Assembly (NCBI RefSeq): GCF_900114375.1
Contig: NZ_FOSV01000021.1
Coordinates: 18,173-82,172, forward strand
Direction: 5' to 3'
Length of the DNA: 64,000 bases
From: Methylorubrum salsuginis
GTDB lineage: Bacteria > Pseudomonadota > Alphaproteobacteria > Rhizobiales > Beijerinckiaceae
A program made the translations under genes and the position numbers. The notes under the pieces were generated by a model. The model had not been told where the DNA came from. It was given only the letters and a program-made list of their open reading frames with translations, and did not search any database. Positions 10,972 to 20,002 of the stretch are shown in pieces (position 1 is the first letter of the stretch; every line of letters starts with the position of its first letter).

Positions 10972-12138
10972 TCAGGCCGCCAGCACGACCGCCGCCTCGG
11001 GTATGGGCGTCTCGTCCACCATCACCTGATCGCGGCCGGAATGCTTCGCGCCGTAGAGGGCGCCGTCGGCGCGGCGCAGCAGGTCGTCGAGGGCCCCGCC
11101 GGCGCCCGCGGCGGCGATGCCGATGCTGACGCCGACGCGCAGGTCCGGATAGTCCGGATGGGCGATGCGGCCGACGGAATCGCGCACGCTCTCGGCGAAG
11201 CGGGCGGCCAGCACCGGGCCGGTTTCCGGCAGAAGGCAGGCGAATTCCTCGCCGCCCAGGCGCCCGAACACGGCGCTGCGCGGCAGCATCGGCGATGCGG
11301 CGTGGCAGAACGCGGTGAGCACCGCATCGCCGACGCTGTGGCCGTAGCGGTCGTTGATCGCCTTGAAGTGGTCGAGGTCGAGCAGGAGCAGGGCGGCGGG
11401 ACGGATGGCGAGGCAGGCCTCGGCCCGGGCCACGAAGGCGCGGCGGCTGGCGATGCCGGTGAGCGCGTCGGTCTCGGCGGCGAGCCGCTGTTCGCGCTCG
11501 GCCCGCTCCTTGGTGAGGGCCATCAGCACGAAGGCGATGGCGATCGAATAGAGGGTGCCGACGAAGCACAGGATCGCGAACCAGGGCGAATCGGAGCCAG
11601 GCGCGAAGGCCGGGGGCGGGATGAACGCGGCCAGTGGGATGCGGACCCAGTAGATGACGGCATAGGTCCCGAGCAGGATGAGGGCCGGATAGCGCGACAC
11701 CAGCGGCTCGCCGCGGCCCCGCCAGACCGTCCAGGCACCGAGCGCGCAGTAGCTGCCCGCGATGATGGAGGCCACGATAATGCGGGCCGGCAGCGAGGCG
11801 TAGAAGGCCGGCGCGAGGCAGGCCCCGAGCCAGACGACGGACCCGGCCAGCGCCCAGCCGAGGAGCGGGCGGCGCCCCTCGAAGGCGCGCACGCCGCTCC
11901 AGATCAGGCCGTAGGCGCCGATCATCACGGCGTTGCCGAGCCCGATCGAGACCGGATCTGGGATCGCGCCGCGCAGGCCCAGCATGCAGGAGGCGACGCT
12001 GCCGGCGAGATGAGCGATGCCCCAGATCGCCAGCGCCCGCTCGCGCCGGGTCTGGCTCCAGGACAACAGAAACAGCGCACCCACCATGAAGGTGACGGCG
12101 ACCGTCATCAGGAACAGGGTCGGCACATCGAGGCGCAT
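10972..12138 (-). CDS. Membrane diguanylate cyclase (GGDEF)
   Basis: The protein has 388 aa with about six to seven N-terminal membrane helices (1-210), a short linker helix and a C-terminal GGDEF domain. The active-site loop is GRLGGEEFACLLPE near residue 295, and LLLLDLDHFKAINDRYGHSVGD gives the metal/GTP-binding Asp. It should make cyclic di-GMP. The inhibitory I-site RxxD expected five residues before GGEEF is absent (sequence RSAVFGRL), so product feedback may be lacking. The input domain was not assigned to a named family. It is a single gene, upstream of bglX on the same strand with 119 bases between. Confidence 0.92.
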   Translation of the reverse strand: MRLDVPTLFLMTVAVTFMVGALFLLSWSQTRRERALAIWGIAHLAGSVASCMLGLRGAIPDPVSIGLGNAVMIGAYGLIWSGVRAFEGRRPLLGWALAGSVVWLGACLAPAFYASLPARIIVASIIAGSYCALGAWTVWRGRGEPLVSRYPALILLGTYAVIYWVRIPLAAFIPPPAFAPGSDSPWFAILCFVGTLYSIAIAFVLMALTKERAEREQRLAAETDALTGIASRRAFVARAEACLAIRPAALLLLDLDHFKAINDRYGHSVGDAVLTAFCHAASPMLPRSAVFGRLGGEEFACLLPETGPVLAARFAESVRDSVGRIAHPDYPDLRVGVSIGIAAAGAGGALDDLLRRADGALYGAKHSGRDQVMVDETPIPEAAVVLAA

Positions 12139-12241
12139 CGTTGCCCTTGATCGGTGCGGCGGAGGCGGCGTGGGCCGCTTCGACCCCTGGTTAGCCTAGC
12201 AGGCCGAAAGGTTTCTTATCCAGCCCACATGCTCGCGATAT

Positions 12242-13219
12242 TTAACACGTTTTGCCCGGCTGGATTGTGGATTCGTCCTCCGGCGCGTCGTTGAGCGGGT
12301 GCAAATCGCGCACCATGCCTTTCAGCCGCTCGTCGAGGACGTGGGTGTAGATCTGGGTCGTGGCGATGTCGGCGTGCCCGAGCAGTTCCTGCACGATGCG
12401 CAGGTCGGCACCGTTCTGGAGCAGGTGGCTGGCGAAGGCGTGTCGCAGCACGTGCGGGCTGACCCGGTCGGATCGCAGGCCCGCCGCCGCCGCAACCGTC
12501 TTCAGGTCGCGGGCGAAGGCTTGGCGCGTGAGATGGCCGCTCTCGCTGTCGGCGGGAAACAGCCAGGGGCCGTCCGCGGGCAGATGCGCGGCGTGGGCCG
12601 CCATCGCGGCGCGGGCAAGGTCGGTCAGCGGCACCAGCCGCTCGCGTCCGCCCTTGCCCTTGACCACGAGGTAGCGCTCCCGGCTCGCGGCGGCCGTCCG
12701 CGGCAGGGCGATCAGTTCTGAGACCCGCAGACCCGTGGCGTAGAGCAGTTCGAGCAGGCACAGCATCCGGGTCGCCGCCCGCGCCTCGGCCCGGTTCTCG
12801 GGATTCGCCTCGGCCCGCTCGCGGGCCAAAGTGAGCAGGCGATCGACTTCGGCCACCGAGAGCACCTTGGGCAGGCCCTTGGCCCGGCGCGGCGAGGCGA
12901 CCGGCGCGGTCGGGTCGCCCTCGGCGAAGCCCTCGGCGTAGAGGAAGCGGTGGAAGCCGCGGATGCAGGACAGGCGGCGGGCCGCCGAGGAGGCCTTCAG
13001 CCCCCGCGGTTCCAGCTCGGCGATGTAGGCGCGGACGATCTCGGCCTCGATCTCGACCGGATCGAGCCCTTGGCCGGTCAGGTAGCCGAGATAATCGTCG
13101 AGGTCGCGCCGGTAGGCCGCCAGCGTGTTGGCGGCGGCCCCCCGCTCGGCGGCGAGCATCTCCAGGTAATCCCGCGAAAAGTCCTCCCGCGCCACGTCCG
13201 GCGGCGGGGGCGCGCTCAT
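12242..13219 (-). CDS. xerD: Site-specific tyrosine recombinase XerD
   Basis: The protein has 325 aa with an N-terminal SAM-like core-binding domain (about 12-100) and a C-terminal catalytic domain. All catalytic residues are visible: Arg in ATGLRVSELI, Lys in VVKGKGGRERLVPL, HxxR in SPHVLRHAFASHLLQ, His in LLGHADIATTQ and the nucleophile Tyr in IYTHV. With XerC it resolves chromosome dimers at dif during division. Its start overlaps the stop of the small upstream membrane gene (ATGA). Slightly longer than the usual ~300 aa, with a Pro-rich N-terminus. The housekeeping sequence argues against a phage integrase. Confidence 0.94.
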   Translation of the reverse strand: MSAPPPPDVAREDFSRDYLEMLAAERGAAANTLAAYRRDLDDYLGYLTGQGLDPVEIEAEIVRAYIAELEPRGLKASSAARRLSCIRGFHRFLYAEGFAEGDPTAPVASPRRAKGLPKVLSVAEVDRLLTLARERAEANPENRAEARAATRMLCLLELLYATGLRVSELIALPRTAAASRERYLVVKGKGGRERLVPLTDLARAAMAAHAAHLPADGPWLFPADSESGHLTRQAFARDLKTVAAAAGLRSDRVSPHVLRHAFASHLLQNGADLRIVQELLGHADIATTQIYTHVLDERLKGMVRDLHPLNDAPEDESTIQPGKTC

Positions 13220-13368
13220 CGGTTGCCCGGCTGCAGCTTCGTGTTCGGGATGGTCACGCTCATTTCCCGCTGGGTCGGCTGGACGAAGGTCGCGAGCGCG
13301 AACATCCCGGCGAAGACCAGCCCCGCGAGGATCGCGATCGTGGCGAGGAAGCGGAACAGGGTGGGCAA
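13216..13368 (-). CDS. Small single-pass membrane protein upstream of xerD (50 aa)
   Basis: Read from a TTG start it gives a membrane helix (FRFLATIAILAGLVFAGMFAL) followed by a short tail, VQPTQREMSVTIPNTKL. Small proteins of this shape commonly precede xerD in Rhizobiales. TTG at 13366-13368 was chosen because AAAGG lies ~10 bases upstream and the frame upstream of it is not protein-like; a longer form starting at 13455 is less likely. The stop overlaps the xerD start by four bases, implying translational coupling. Function unknown. Confidence 0.6.
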   Translation of the reverse strand: MPTLFRFLATIAILAGLVFAGMFALATFVQPTQREMSVTIPNTKLQPGNR

Positions 13369-13604
13369 GGGAACCGGCCTTTCGGCAAGGCTACGCGGAC
13401 GAGCGGCCGTGTTGCCGACGTGTTGCAATGCGGGACCGCCCGCCCCGATTCCCACGGGGCGGCGGCGAAGGCAAGGACCGGCAGAGCACAGATCGGGTCA
13501 AATCCGCGCGCGACGGGGCCGTTCAGAGTGCCTCACAAAACTCCCGTTCACGGCCGGTTCCTCTTTCGGCCGCGACAGGGCAGCGGGCGTTTTGTGCGAG
13601 ACGC

Positions 13605-14384
13605 TCAGAACCGGTTCTTCCAGGCTCTCAGCGCGGTGAACACCATGGCCGGGTCGGTGCCCTCGGGCAGATCGACGGCCCGCGCCAGCGCCGGCTCGGC
13701 CGCGCGCAGGAACGGGTTCGTCGCCTTCTCGTCGCCGAGGGTGGAGGGGATCAGAAAGCGGCCCTCCTTCGCCAAGGCTTCGGCTTCGGCGACGCGGGCC
13801 CGGAGGGCGGCGTTGTCGGGGTCGGCGGCGAGCGCGAAGCGGGCGTTCGAGAGCACGTAATCGTGCCCGCTATAGACCGCCGTCTCGTCGGGCAGCGGCA
13901 GGAAGCGTTCGAGCGAGCGCCACAGGATGACGGGATCGGCCTCCATCACCCGGCCGCAGCCCAGCGTGAACAGGGTGTCGCCGGAGAAGACCACGCCGGC
14001 CTTGGCGAAGTGGTAGGTGACGTGGTCGGCGCAGTGGCCCGGCGTCTCCCACACCTCGGCCTCCAGGCCGCCCACGGTCACGCGGTCGCCCTCGCTGACG
14101 TAGCGGGCGGCGCCCGGCACCGCCGCGCCCGCCTTCACCGGTGCGGTGACGCGGGCGCCGGTGCGCTCCACCACCTCCGCGATGCCCTCGATATGGTCGG
14201 CGTGGCGGTGGGTGACGAGGATGTCGGTGAGGCGCCAGCCCTCGGCGTCGAGCGCGGCCAGGACGGGGGCGGCCTCCGGCACGTCGATGGCGGCGCAGGC
14301 GCCGCTCTCGGGGTCGCGGATCAGCACGCCGATATTGTCGCTCCGGCACAGGAAGGCCCGGATCTCGGGGGCGGCGTTCGGCAT
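13605..14384 (-). CDS. gloB: Hydroxyacylglutathione hydrolase (glyoxalase II)
   Basis: This 259-aa metallo-beta-lactamase-fold enzyme hydrolyses S-lactoylglutathione to lactate and glutathione in methylglyoxal detoxification. The binuclear metal motif THRHADHIEG (about 57-66), WETPGHCADHVTYHF and VFSGDTLFTLGCGR supply the His/Asp ligands. The C-terminal HAGH domain is present (SGHDYVLSNARFAL; DEKATNPFLRA). The start at 14384 has GGGAG upstream. It is divergent from the methyltransferase gene at 14614, with a 229-base shared promoter region. Confidence 0.93.
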   Translation of the reverse strand: MPNAAPEIRAFLCRSDNIGVLIRDPESGACAAIDVPEAAPVLAALDAEGWRLTDILVTHRHADHIEGIAEVVERTGARVTAPVKAGAAVPGAARYVSEGDRVTVGGLEAEVWETPGHCADHVTYHFAKAGVVFSGDTLFTLGCGRVMEADPVILWRSLERFLPLPDETAVYSGHDYVLSNARFALAADPDNAALRARVAEAEALAKEGRFLIPSTLGDEKATNPFLRAAEPALARAVDLPEGTDPAMVFTALRAWKNRF

Positions 14385-14613
14385 CGGAGAACTCCCGTCG
14401 CGTCGTGTGGTCCGGAACAAGCTCGGCCGGACGTCGCCGGGGAACCGGCTCGGCCCCCCACCGGTTCCCTACGCCCTGCTGCGCGGGCGCCGGCTCGCGC
14501 CGTCCACATCCTTGGCCGCGCCCCGCTTGCCGGACGCGGTCGCGATCCCCATTGATGCCGGACGAGGGGCGCGTCCGCGGGCCCGCCTCCCCGTGTCCCG
14601 CGAAGGATCGGCC

Positions 14614-15366
14614 GTGCCGGCACCCCACCCGATGCGCCTCGACGTCACGGATCTGCGCGCCTTCTATGCCAGCCCGCTCGGCGCCGTGACGCACCGCGTC
14701 GTCGCCCGCTCGATCCACGGCTTCCTCGGCTCGGTCTCCGGCCTGCGGGTGCTCGGGCTCGGCTACGTCACGCCCTATCTCGGGCCGGTCCACGTCATCG
14801 CTGAGCGCACGCTGGCCTTCATGCCGGCGACGCAGGGGGTGGTGAACTGGCCCTCCAGCGGGCGCTCGGTGACGGCGCTGGCCGACCCGACCATGCTGCC
14901 GCTGCCGGAAGCCGCGGTCGACCGGGTGATCCTCGTCCACGCGCTGGAGGCGGTCGAGAGCCCGAGCGAGTTGCTCGCCGAGGTGTGGCGGGTTCTGACG
15001 CCGGGCGGCCGGCTGATCCTCGTCGTCCCCAACCGCACCGGCGTCTGGGCGCGGCGCGACGCGACCCCCTTCGGCCACGGCCAGCCCTACAGCCGCTCGC
15101 AGCTCGGCCGGCTGATGCGCCAGACCCTGTTCTCGCCGGAGGGCTGGGCCGAGGCGCTCTACATGCCGCCGATCCGCAGCCGGTTCTGGCTCGGCACCGC
15201 GGGCGCCTGGGAGCGCCTCGGCACGGGCCTCGCCCTGCCCTTCGCCGGGCTGCACGTGGTCGATGCGACCAAGCAACTCTACCGGCCCGTCACCGTTCGG
15301 CAGGTGCGCCGCCTCGAGACCCGCGTTCCGGCCAGGGTTCTGGTGCCTGCCGGCCAGCCCGGTTAA
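14614..15366 (+). CDS. SAM-dependent methyltransferase (class I-like)
   Basis: The protein has 250 aa. A degenerate SAM-binding motif I (LRVLGLGYVTPYLGP) and the later motif EVWRVLTPGGRLILVVPNR support a class I methyltransferase, substrate unknown. The GTG start has AAGGA six bases upstream; ATG at 14632 is the alternative. It lies divergent to gloB and 10 bases before the MarC gene, so the two plus-strand genes probably form an operon. A similar gene next to gloB is common in Rhizobiales. Confidence 0.75.
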   Translation: MPAPHPMRLDVTDLRAFYASPLGAVTHRVVARSIHGFLGSVSGLRVLGLGYVTPYLGPVHVIAERTLAFMPATQGVVNWPSSGRSVTALADPTMLPLPEAAVDRVILVHALEAVESPSELLAEVWRVLTPGGRLILVVPNRTGVWARRDATPFGHGQPYSRSQLGRLMRQTLFSPEGWAEALYMPPIRSRFWLGTAGAWERLGTGLALPFAGLHVVDATKQLYRPVTVRQVRRLETRVPARVLVPAGQPG

Positions 15367-15376
15367 GGCCCACGGA

Positions 15377-16084
15377 ATGATCCCGTTCACGGGCTTTGAG
15401 TCCGCCCTCACCAGCTTCCTGCTCGCGCTGTCGGGCCTGTTCTCGATCGTGAATCCGGTGGGCTCGGCGCTGATCTTCGCGCAGGTCACGGCCGAGCGGT
15501 CGCACGCCGACCGCGCGGAGCTGTCGCGCCGGATCGGCTTCTACGCCGCGCTCGTGATGCTCGCCGCCCTCTGGGCCGGGGCGCCGATCCTCAACTTCTT
15601 CGGCGTCTCGCTGGCCGCGCTCCGCATCGCCGGCGGCCTCGTCGTCGCGGCCTCCGCCTGGACGCTGCTCTCGGCCCCCGAGGCGCGCGAGGCCCGCAAG
15701 CAGGCCGAGGCCGGGCCGGAACCCGGCGAGGGCGTGCGCGGCGAGGGGCTGGCCGAGGTCGCGTTCTTCCCCCTGACGCTGCCCTTCACCACCGGGCCCG
15801 GCACCATCGCGGTGGCGATCGCCCTCGGTGCCAACCGCCCGGCGGAGGGGCCGGACCGGATCGGCTTCTATATCGGCGCCTCGCTCGCGGCGCTCGCCAT
15901 CGCCGGCATGGTCCGCCTCGCCTACGGCTCGGCCGACCGGGTCGTGACCCTGATCGGGCCGGTGCGGGCCCGCGTCCTCGGGCGCCTCTCGGCCTTCCTG
16001 CTGCTCTGCGTCGGCACGCAGATCACCGTGAACGGCATCTCGGACGTGCTCGGGCCGCTGATCGCCGCCGCCCACAAGGCTTGA
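15377..16084 (+). CDS. MarC family integral membrane protein
   Basis: The protein has 235 aa with six predicted membrane helices. The N-terminal FSIVNPVGSALIFAQVT and central FFPLTLPFTTGPGTIAVAI are the conserved MarC/UPF0056 segments, one in each half of the protein. The family role is unsettled; the old link with multiple antibiotic resistance was withdrawn. It starts 10 bases after the methyltransferase stop. Confidence 0.88.
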   Translation: MIPFTGFESALTSFLLALSGLFSIVNPVGSALIFAQVTAERSHADRAELSRRIGFYAALVMLAALWAGAPILNFFGVSLAALRIAGGLVVAASAWTLLSAPEAREARKQAEAGPEPGEGVRGEGLAEVAFFPLTLPFTTGPGTIAVAIALGANRPAEGPDRIGFYIGASLAALAIAGMVRLAYGSADRVVTLIGPVRARVLGRLSAFLLLCVGTQITVNGISDVLGPLIAAAHKA

Positions 16085-16145
16085 ACTCCGCGCGATTGCG
16101 GTAGAAGCACCCGCACGAAGCGGCGGTTCGGAAGATGGGGCAGGC

Positions 16146-16943
16146 ATGAAGCTCGTGGTCGTGGGCGCTGAAGGGCGCATGGGGCGGATGCTGATCCGCG
16201 CGGTGGCCGAGGCCGAGGGCTGCTCCCTGCACGGCGCCATCGAGCGCGCAGGCTCCCCGGCGATCGGGCGCGATGCCGGGCTGCTCGCGGGAATCGGCGA
16301 ACTCGGCGTACCCGTCACCGACGATCCGCTCCCGCTGTTCGTGGCCGCCGACGGGGTGCTCGACTTCACCGCCCCGGCCGCGACCGTGGCCTTCGCCGAA
16401 CTCGCCGCGCAGGCCCGCATCGTCCACGTCATCGGCACCACCGGCTTCTCCGAGGACGACCTGGAGCGCCTGCGGGCGGCGAGCTTCCATGCCCGCCTCG
16501 TACGCTCGGGCAATATGTCGCTGGGCGTCAACCTGCTGGCCGGCCTCGTGCGCAAGGTCGCGGCGACGCTGGGTGAAGAGTTCGACATCGAGGTGCTGGA
16601 GATGCACCACCGCATGAAGGTCGATGCTCCCTCGGGCACCGCCCTGCTGCTCGGCGAGGCGGCGGCGCAAGGGCGCAACGTGTCGCTCGCCGAGACCAGT
16701 GTGGCGACGCGCGAAGGCCATACCGGCGCGCGCCGGCCCGGCGATATCGGCTTCGCGACTTTGCGGGGCGGCTCGGTGGTCGGCGACCACAGCGTGATCT
16801 TCGCCGGCCCCTCCGAGCGGATCACCCTCTCCCACCACGCCGAGGACCGGGCGATCTTCGCCCGCGGCGCGCTCAAGGCCGCGCAATGGGCCTTCGACAA
16901 GCCGCCGGGCCTCTACGGCATGGACGACGTGCTGGGGCTGTGA
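16146..16943 (+). CDS. dapB: 4-hydroxy-tetrahydrodipicolinate reductase
   Basis: This 265-aa cytoplasmic enzyme of lysine and meso-diaminopimelate synthesis reduces the DapA product with NAD(P)H. The Rossmann motif VVGAEGRMGRML starts at residue 5. The catalytic/substrate motif EMHHRMKVDAPSGTALL is near 153-169, and a C-terminal FARGALKAAQW is typical. Family length is about 270. Located 61 bases after the MarC gene. Confidence 0.96.
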   Translation: MKLVVVGAEGRMGRMLIRAVAEAEGCSLHGAIERAGSPAIGRDAGLLAGIGELGVPVTDDPLPLFVAADGVLDFTAPAATVAFAELAAQARIVHVIGTTGFSEDDLERLRAASFHARLVRSGNMSLGVNLLAGLVRKVAATLGEEFDIEVLEMHHRMKVDAPSGTALLLGEAAAQGRNVSLAETSVATREGHTGARRPGDIGFATLRGGSVVGDHSVIFAGPSERITLSHHAEDRAIFARGALKAAQWAFDKPPGLYGMDDVLGL

Positions 16944-17157
16944 GGCCCACGACCGATCGACGATGATGCGCTCATCGTCGATCGTCCCTGCGACGGCAGG
17001 ATCATCTGTCTTGCCCCGCGCCACGCGGTATGACAGCTCGGCTTATCCGTAGCGACTCGTCTTTTCGACGAGACCGCCCGAGCTTGGGCGTCGGCATGGG
17101 CTCTGCTAAGCAGCGCCGCAACGGGCCTGCCCGATCTTCCAAGATGATGGATCTCCC

Positions 17158-17796
17158 ATGGAGCGCATGCTCGTCCTCGCTCGCCACGGCCAGAGCGAAT
17201 GGAACCTCAAGAAGCTGTTCACCGGCTGGCGCGACCCGGACCTGACGCCGCTGGGCGTGGAGGAGGCCCGCACTGCCGGTCGCTGGCTCAAGGCTCAAGG
17301 CTCGCAGTTCGACGTGGCCTTCACCTCGAACCTCAAGCGCGCCCAGAACACCTGCGCGCTGATCCTCGAATCGATGGGCCAGTCCGGCCTGGAGACGATC
17401 CGCTCCGAGGCGTTGAACGAGCGCGATTACGGCGATCTCGCCGGCCTCAACAAGGACGATGCCCGCGAGCGCTGGGGCGATGCCCAGGTCCATGAGTGGC
17501 GCCGCTCCTACGACGTGCCGCCCCCCGGCGGTGAGAGCCTGAAGGACACCGCGGCCCGCGTGCTGCCCTACTACATCCAGCACATCCTGCCCCGCGTCAT
17601 GGGCGGCGAGCGGGTGCTGGTGGCCGCCCACGGCAACTCGCTGCGCGCCCTGGTGATGGTGCTCGACGGCATGACCACCAAGACGATCGCCAGCCTCGAG
17701 ATCGCCACCGGCATCCCGCTGGTCTACCACCTCAAGGCCGATACCACGGTCGAGTCCAAGCTGATCCTCGACAAGGACATCGACGCCGCGGACTGA
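17158..17796 (+). CDS. gpmA: 2,3-bisphosphoglycerate-dependent phosphoglycerate mutase
   Basis: This 212-aa glycolytic/gluconeogenic enzyme interconverts 3- and 2-phosphoglycerate. The phospho-acceptor His10 lies in LARHGQSEWN, the second catalytic His158 in VAAHGNSLRAL, and the acid Glu in LNERDYGDLAG. It is shorter than the ~250-aa E. coli enzyme, as is usual in alphaproteobacteria. Three hairpins follow before the convergent bchI gene. Confidence 0.95.
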   Translation: MERMLVLARHGQSEWNLKKLFTGWRDPDLTPLGVEEARTAGRWLKAQGSQFDVAFTSNLKRAQNTCALILESMGQSGLETIRSEALNERDYGDLAGLNKDDARERWGDAQVHEWRRSYDVPPPGGESLKDTAARVLPYYIQHILPRVMGGERVLVAAHGNSLRALVMVLDGMTTKTIASLEIATGIPLVYHLKADTTVESKLILDKDIDAAD

Positions 17797-17810
17797 GAAA
17801 GTCCCGGTTT

Positions 17811-17910
17811 CGAAAGGACACGTCCTTTCGTGGGTCCAGGTCAAAGCCCTGGCCGGCGGAGCCATCCATGGGGCTCCGCCCCATCCCCCGCCAAAGGGCT
17901 CGCCCTTTGG
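17811..17910. terminator. Triple hairpin region between convergent gpmA and bchI
   Basis: Three perfect stems lie in tandem: CGAAAGGAC/GTCCTTTCG (17811-17830), GGCGGAGCC/GGCTCCGCC (about 17855-17880) and CCAAAGGGC/GCCCTTTGG (17891-17910). They separate two convergent genes and could stop transcription from both sides, although T-tracts are weak. Confidence 0.6.
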
Positions 17911-17917
17911 GAACCCC

Positions 17918-18928
17918 TTATTGAGGGAGAACTTCGGTGATCGCGCGGGCGACGCGCGCGGTCGAGCCGGATTCGTCCAGCGGGTTGCGGCGCAGGCGGT
18001 GGCGCAGGGCGCTCGGCGCCACCTGCCGCAGATGCTCGATCCCCACCGTCTCCGCGCCGTCGAGCGCCGCCAGCGCGCGGGCGGTGCGCATCAACGTGAG
18101 TTCGCCGCGCAGGCCGTCGGTGCCGAGTGCCAAGCACAGCTTGGCCGCCGCCTCCAGCACCGCATCCGGCACGGTGACGCTGCCCAGCCGCTCGCGGGCG
18201 GCGACGATGCGCTTCTGCAGCGCCTTCTCGGTCTTGGCGTGCGCGGCGCAGAACCCTTCCGGGTCGCGCTCGTAGGCGTCGCGGCGGCGCACCACCTCGA
18301 TCCGGGTGGCGATCTCCGTCGGCGTGCCGACCTCGCAGGCGAGGCCGAACCGGTCGAGGAGCTGCGGGCGCAACTCGCCCTCCTCCGGGTTGCCGCTGCC
18401 GACGAGGACGAACCGGGCCGGATGGCGCAGCGACAGGCCCTCCCGCTCCACCGTGTTGACCCCGGAGGCCGCCACGTCGAGCAGAAGGTCCACGAGGTGG
18501 TCCTCCAGCAGATTCACCTCGTCGATGTAGAGGAAGCCGCGGTTGGCCCGCGCCAGCAGGCCGGGCTCGAACGCCTTCTCGCCCCGCGTCAGCGCCCGCT
18601 CCAGATCGAGCGCGCCGACCACCCGGTCCTCGGTGGCGCCGAGCGGCAGATCGACCACCGGCACCGGGATCGTGTGCGTCTTGCCCCTTCCCTGAGAGCA
18701 GTGTGGGCAGTCGGCGGCCGGGGCGTCGGGCGAGCAGGAATAGGGGCAGCCGGCGACCGCGCGGATCTTCGGCAGCAGGGCGGCGAGCGCCCGGATCGCC
18801 GTCGACTTGCCGGTGCCGCGATCACCGAAGACGAGCACGCCGCCGACCGTCGGATCGACCGCGGCGATCAGCAGGGCCCGCTTCATCTCCTCCTGGGCGA
18901 CGATGGCGGTGAAGGGGAAGGCAGGCAC
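17918..18928 (-). CDS. bchI: Magnesium chelatase ATPase subunit I
   Basis: This AAA+ subunit drives Mg insertion into protoporphyrin IX for bacteriochlorophyll. Walker A is GDRGTGKST (35-43) and Walker B is FLYIDEVNLLEDHLVD. The insert with paired cysteines, CPYSCSPDAPAADCPHC, is typical of BchI. The GTG at 18926-18928 gives 336 aa and a normal family N-terminus (PAFPFTAIVAQEEM); an in-frame GTG at 19061-19063 would add 45 atypical residues. No bchD, bchO or other pigment gene is in the window. It follows ptsN and a small secreted-protein gene on the same strand. Confidence 0.93.
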   Translation of the reverse strand: MPAFPFTAIVAQEEMKRALLIAAVDPTVGGVLVFGDRGTGKSTAIRALAALLPKIRAVAGCPYSCSPDAPAADCPHCSQGRGKTHTIPVPVVDLPLGATEDRVVGALDLERALTRGEKAFEPGLLARANRGFLYIDEVNLLEDHLVDLLLDVAASGVNTVEREGLSLRHPARFVLVGSGNPEEGELRPQLLDRFGLACEVGTPTEIATRIEVVRRRDAYERDPEGFCAAHAKTEKALQKRIVAARERLGSVTVPDAVLEAAAKLCLALGTDGLRGELTLMRTARALAALDGAETVGIEHLRQVAPSALRHRLRRNPLDESGSTARVARAITEVLPQ

Positions 18929-19075
18929 CGGGCGGGGGTTTCCGTGTCTGGCGCCGATGGGGGATCCGGTGTCACGGACGGTCGGCGGGGCCAAGCGATC
19001 ATGCACGATTCCGCAGGCGGGGCCAGCCGAGCTTGAGCGCCGTTGGGCGATCCGCTCAACCACGCACAGCGCGAC

Positions 19076-19402
19076 TCACAAGCCCTTGCAGCGGCTGCGC
19101 AGAAGCCCGCCGAACTCCTTTTCCGAGCCCTGGACCTGACCGAGCCGCTCGGCCCGCTCCGGCCCGGACAGGCAGCGGCCGTAGACGCCCGCGATGCGGC
19201 GCATGGTGTCGACGTGGCGGCGCCAGACGCGGCAGCGGCTCGCGTCGTCGTCGCCCCCGCTCTCCAACTGGTCGATCGCTTGGCGCTGCATGGAATTGGC
19301 CACGAGCACGTCGCGGGCACAGGTCGTGTCGCTCTGGGCGAGGGCGAGGCAGGGCCAGAGGCTCGCGGCGGCGAGGAGGCCGAAACGGGTCGTCGCAGTC
19401 AT
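19076..19402 (-). CDS. Small exported Cys-containing hypothetical protein
   Basis: The protein has 108 aa with a clear signal peptide (about 1-22, SLWPCLALAQS). The mature part has four cysteines (TTCARD, SRCRVW, GRCLSG and RSRCKGL), which may form two disulfides in the periplasm. No family was recognised. It sits 15 bases after ptsN and upstream of bchI in the same direction. Confidence 0.65.
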   Translation of the reverse strand: MTATTRFGLLAAASLWPCLALAQSDTTCARDVLVANSMQRQAIDQLESGGDDDASRCRVWRRHVDTMRRIAGVYGRCLSGPERAERLGQVQGSEKEFGGLLRSRCKGL

Positions 19403-19417
19403 TTCAGGAGCGTCATC

Positions 19418-19885
19418 TCAGGCGGCCTGGGGCGTGGAACCGTGGGCAAGCAGGGCGTAGAGCGCGGTGGCGTCGCGGGCGGTGCGGATGCGCTCCAGCA
19501 TGCCGGGCTCGCGCAGCACGCGGGCGACCTGGGCCAAAGCCTTGAGATGATCGGCGCCCGCGCCCTCGGGGGCGAGCAGCAGGAAGGCGACGTCGATCGG
19601 CTGGCCGTCCAGCGCGTCGAAATCCACCGGCTTCTCCAGCCGGGCGACGAGGCCGAACAGCTTGCCGAGCCGGGCCAGCTTGCCGTGCGGGATCGCCACG
19701 CCGTCGCCGATGCCGGTGGAGCCGAGACGCTCGCGCTGAAGCAGCGTCTCGAAGATGTCGCGCTCGGACAGGTCCGGCAGGTGCCGGGCCGAATGGGCCG
19801 CGAGTTCCTGGAGCGCGTGCTTCTTGTCCCGCGCGCGCAGGGACGGGACGACGGCGTCCTGACTCAGGAAATCCAGGATCGGCAT
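19418..19885 (-). CDS. ptsN: Nitrogen-PTS EIIA component
   Basis: This is a 155-aa EIIA-Ntr/fructose-family domain. The phosphorylatable His67 is in GDGVAIPHGK. It receives phosphate from PtsP/NPr and modulates potassium, nitrogen and stress responses in proteobacteria. Located 117 bases downstream of hpf in the conserved rpoN-hpf-ptsN order, which supports the assignment. Confidence 0.95.
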   Translation of the reverse strand: MPILDFLSQDAVVPSLRARDKKHALQELAAHSARHLPDLSERDIFETLLQRERLGSTGIGDGVAIPHGKLARLGKLFGLVARLEKPVDFDALDGQPIDVAFLLLAPEGAGADHLKALAQVARVLREPGMLERIRTARDATALYALLAHGSTPQAA

Positions 19886-20002
19886 GAAAACAAAACGCCC
19901 TGTGGGCGGAATCCATCCATCGATCCCGCGCTCGTGTGCGAGGCGTCCGGGCCGGTTGACGGCCCGGCCCTCGGGAAAGGACGCCCCGGAGGGGGACGTG
20001 CC

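Noticed and set aside
10853..11569. N-terminal extension of the beta-glucosidase frame into the diguanylate cyclase
   Set aside because: The added ~240 residues overlap the GGDEF gene in another frame and a good signal peptide begins at MRARWAG.
12242..13219. Phage or island integrase
   Set aside because: The sequence and neighbours match housekeeping XerD, with no adjacent tRNA, att repeat or phage gene.
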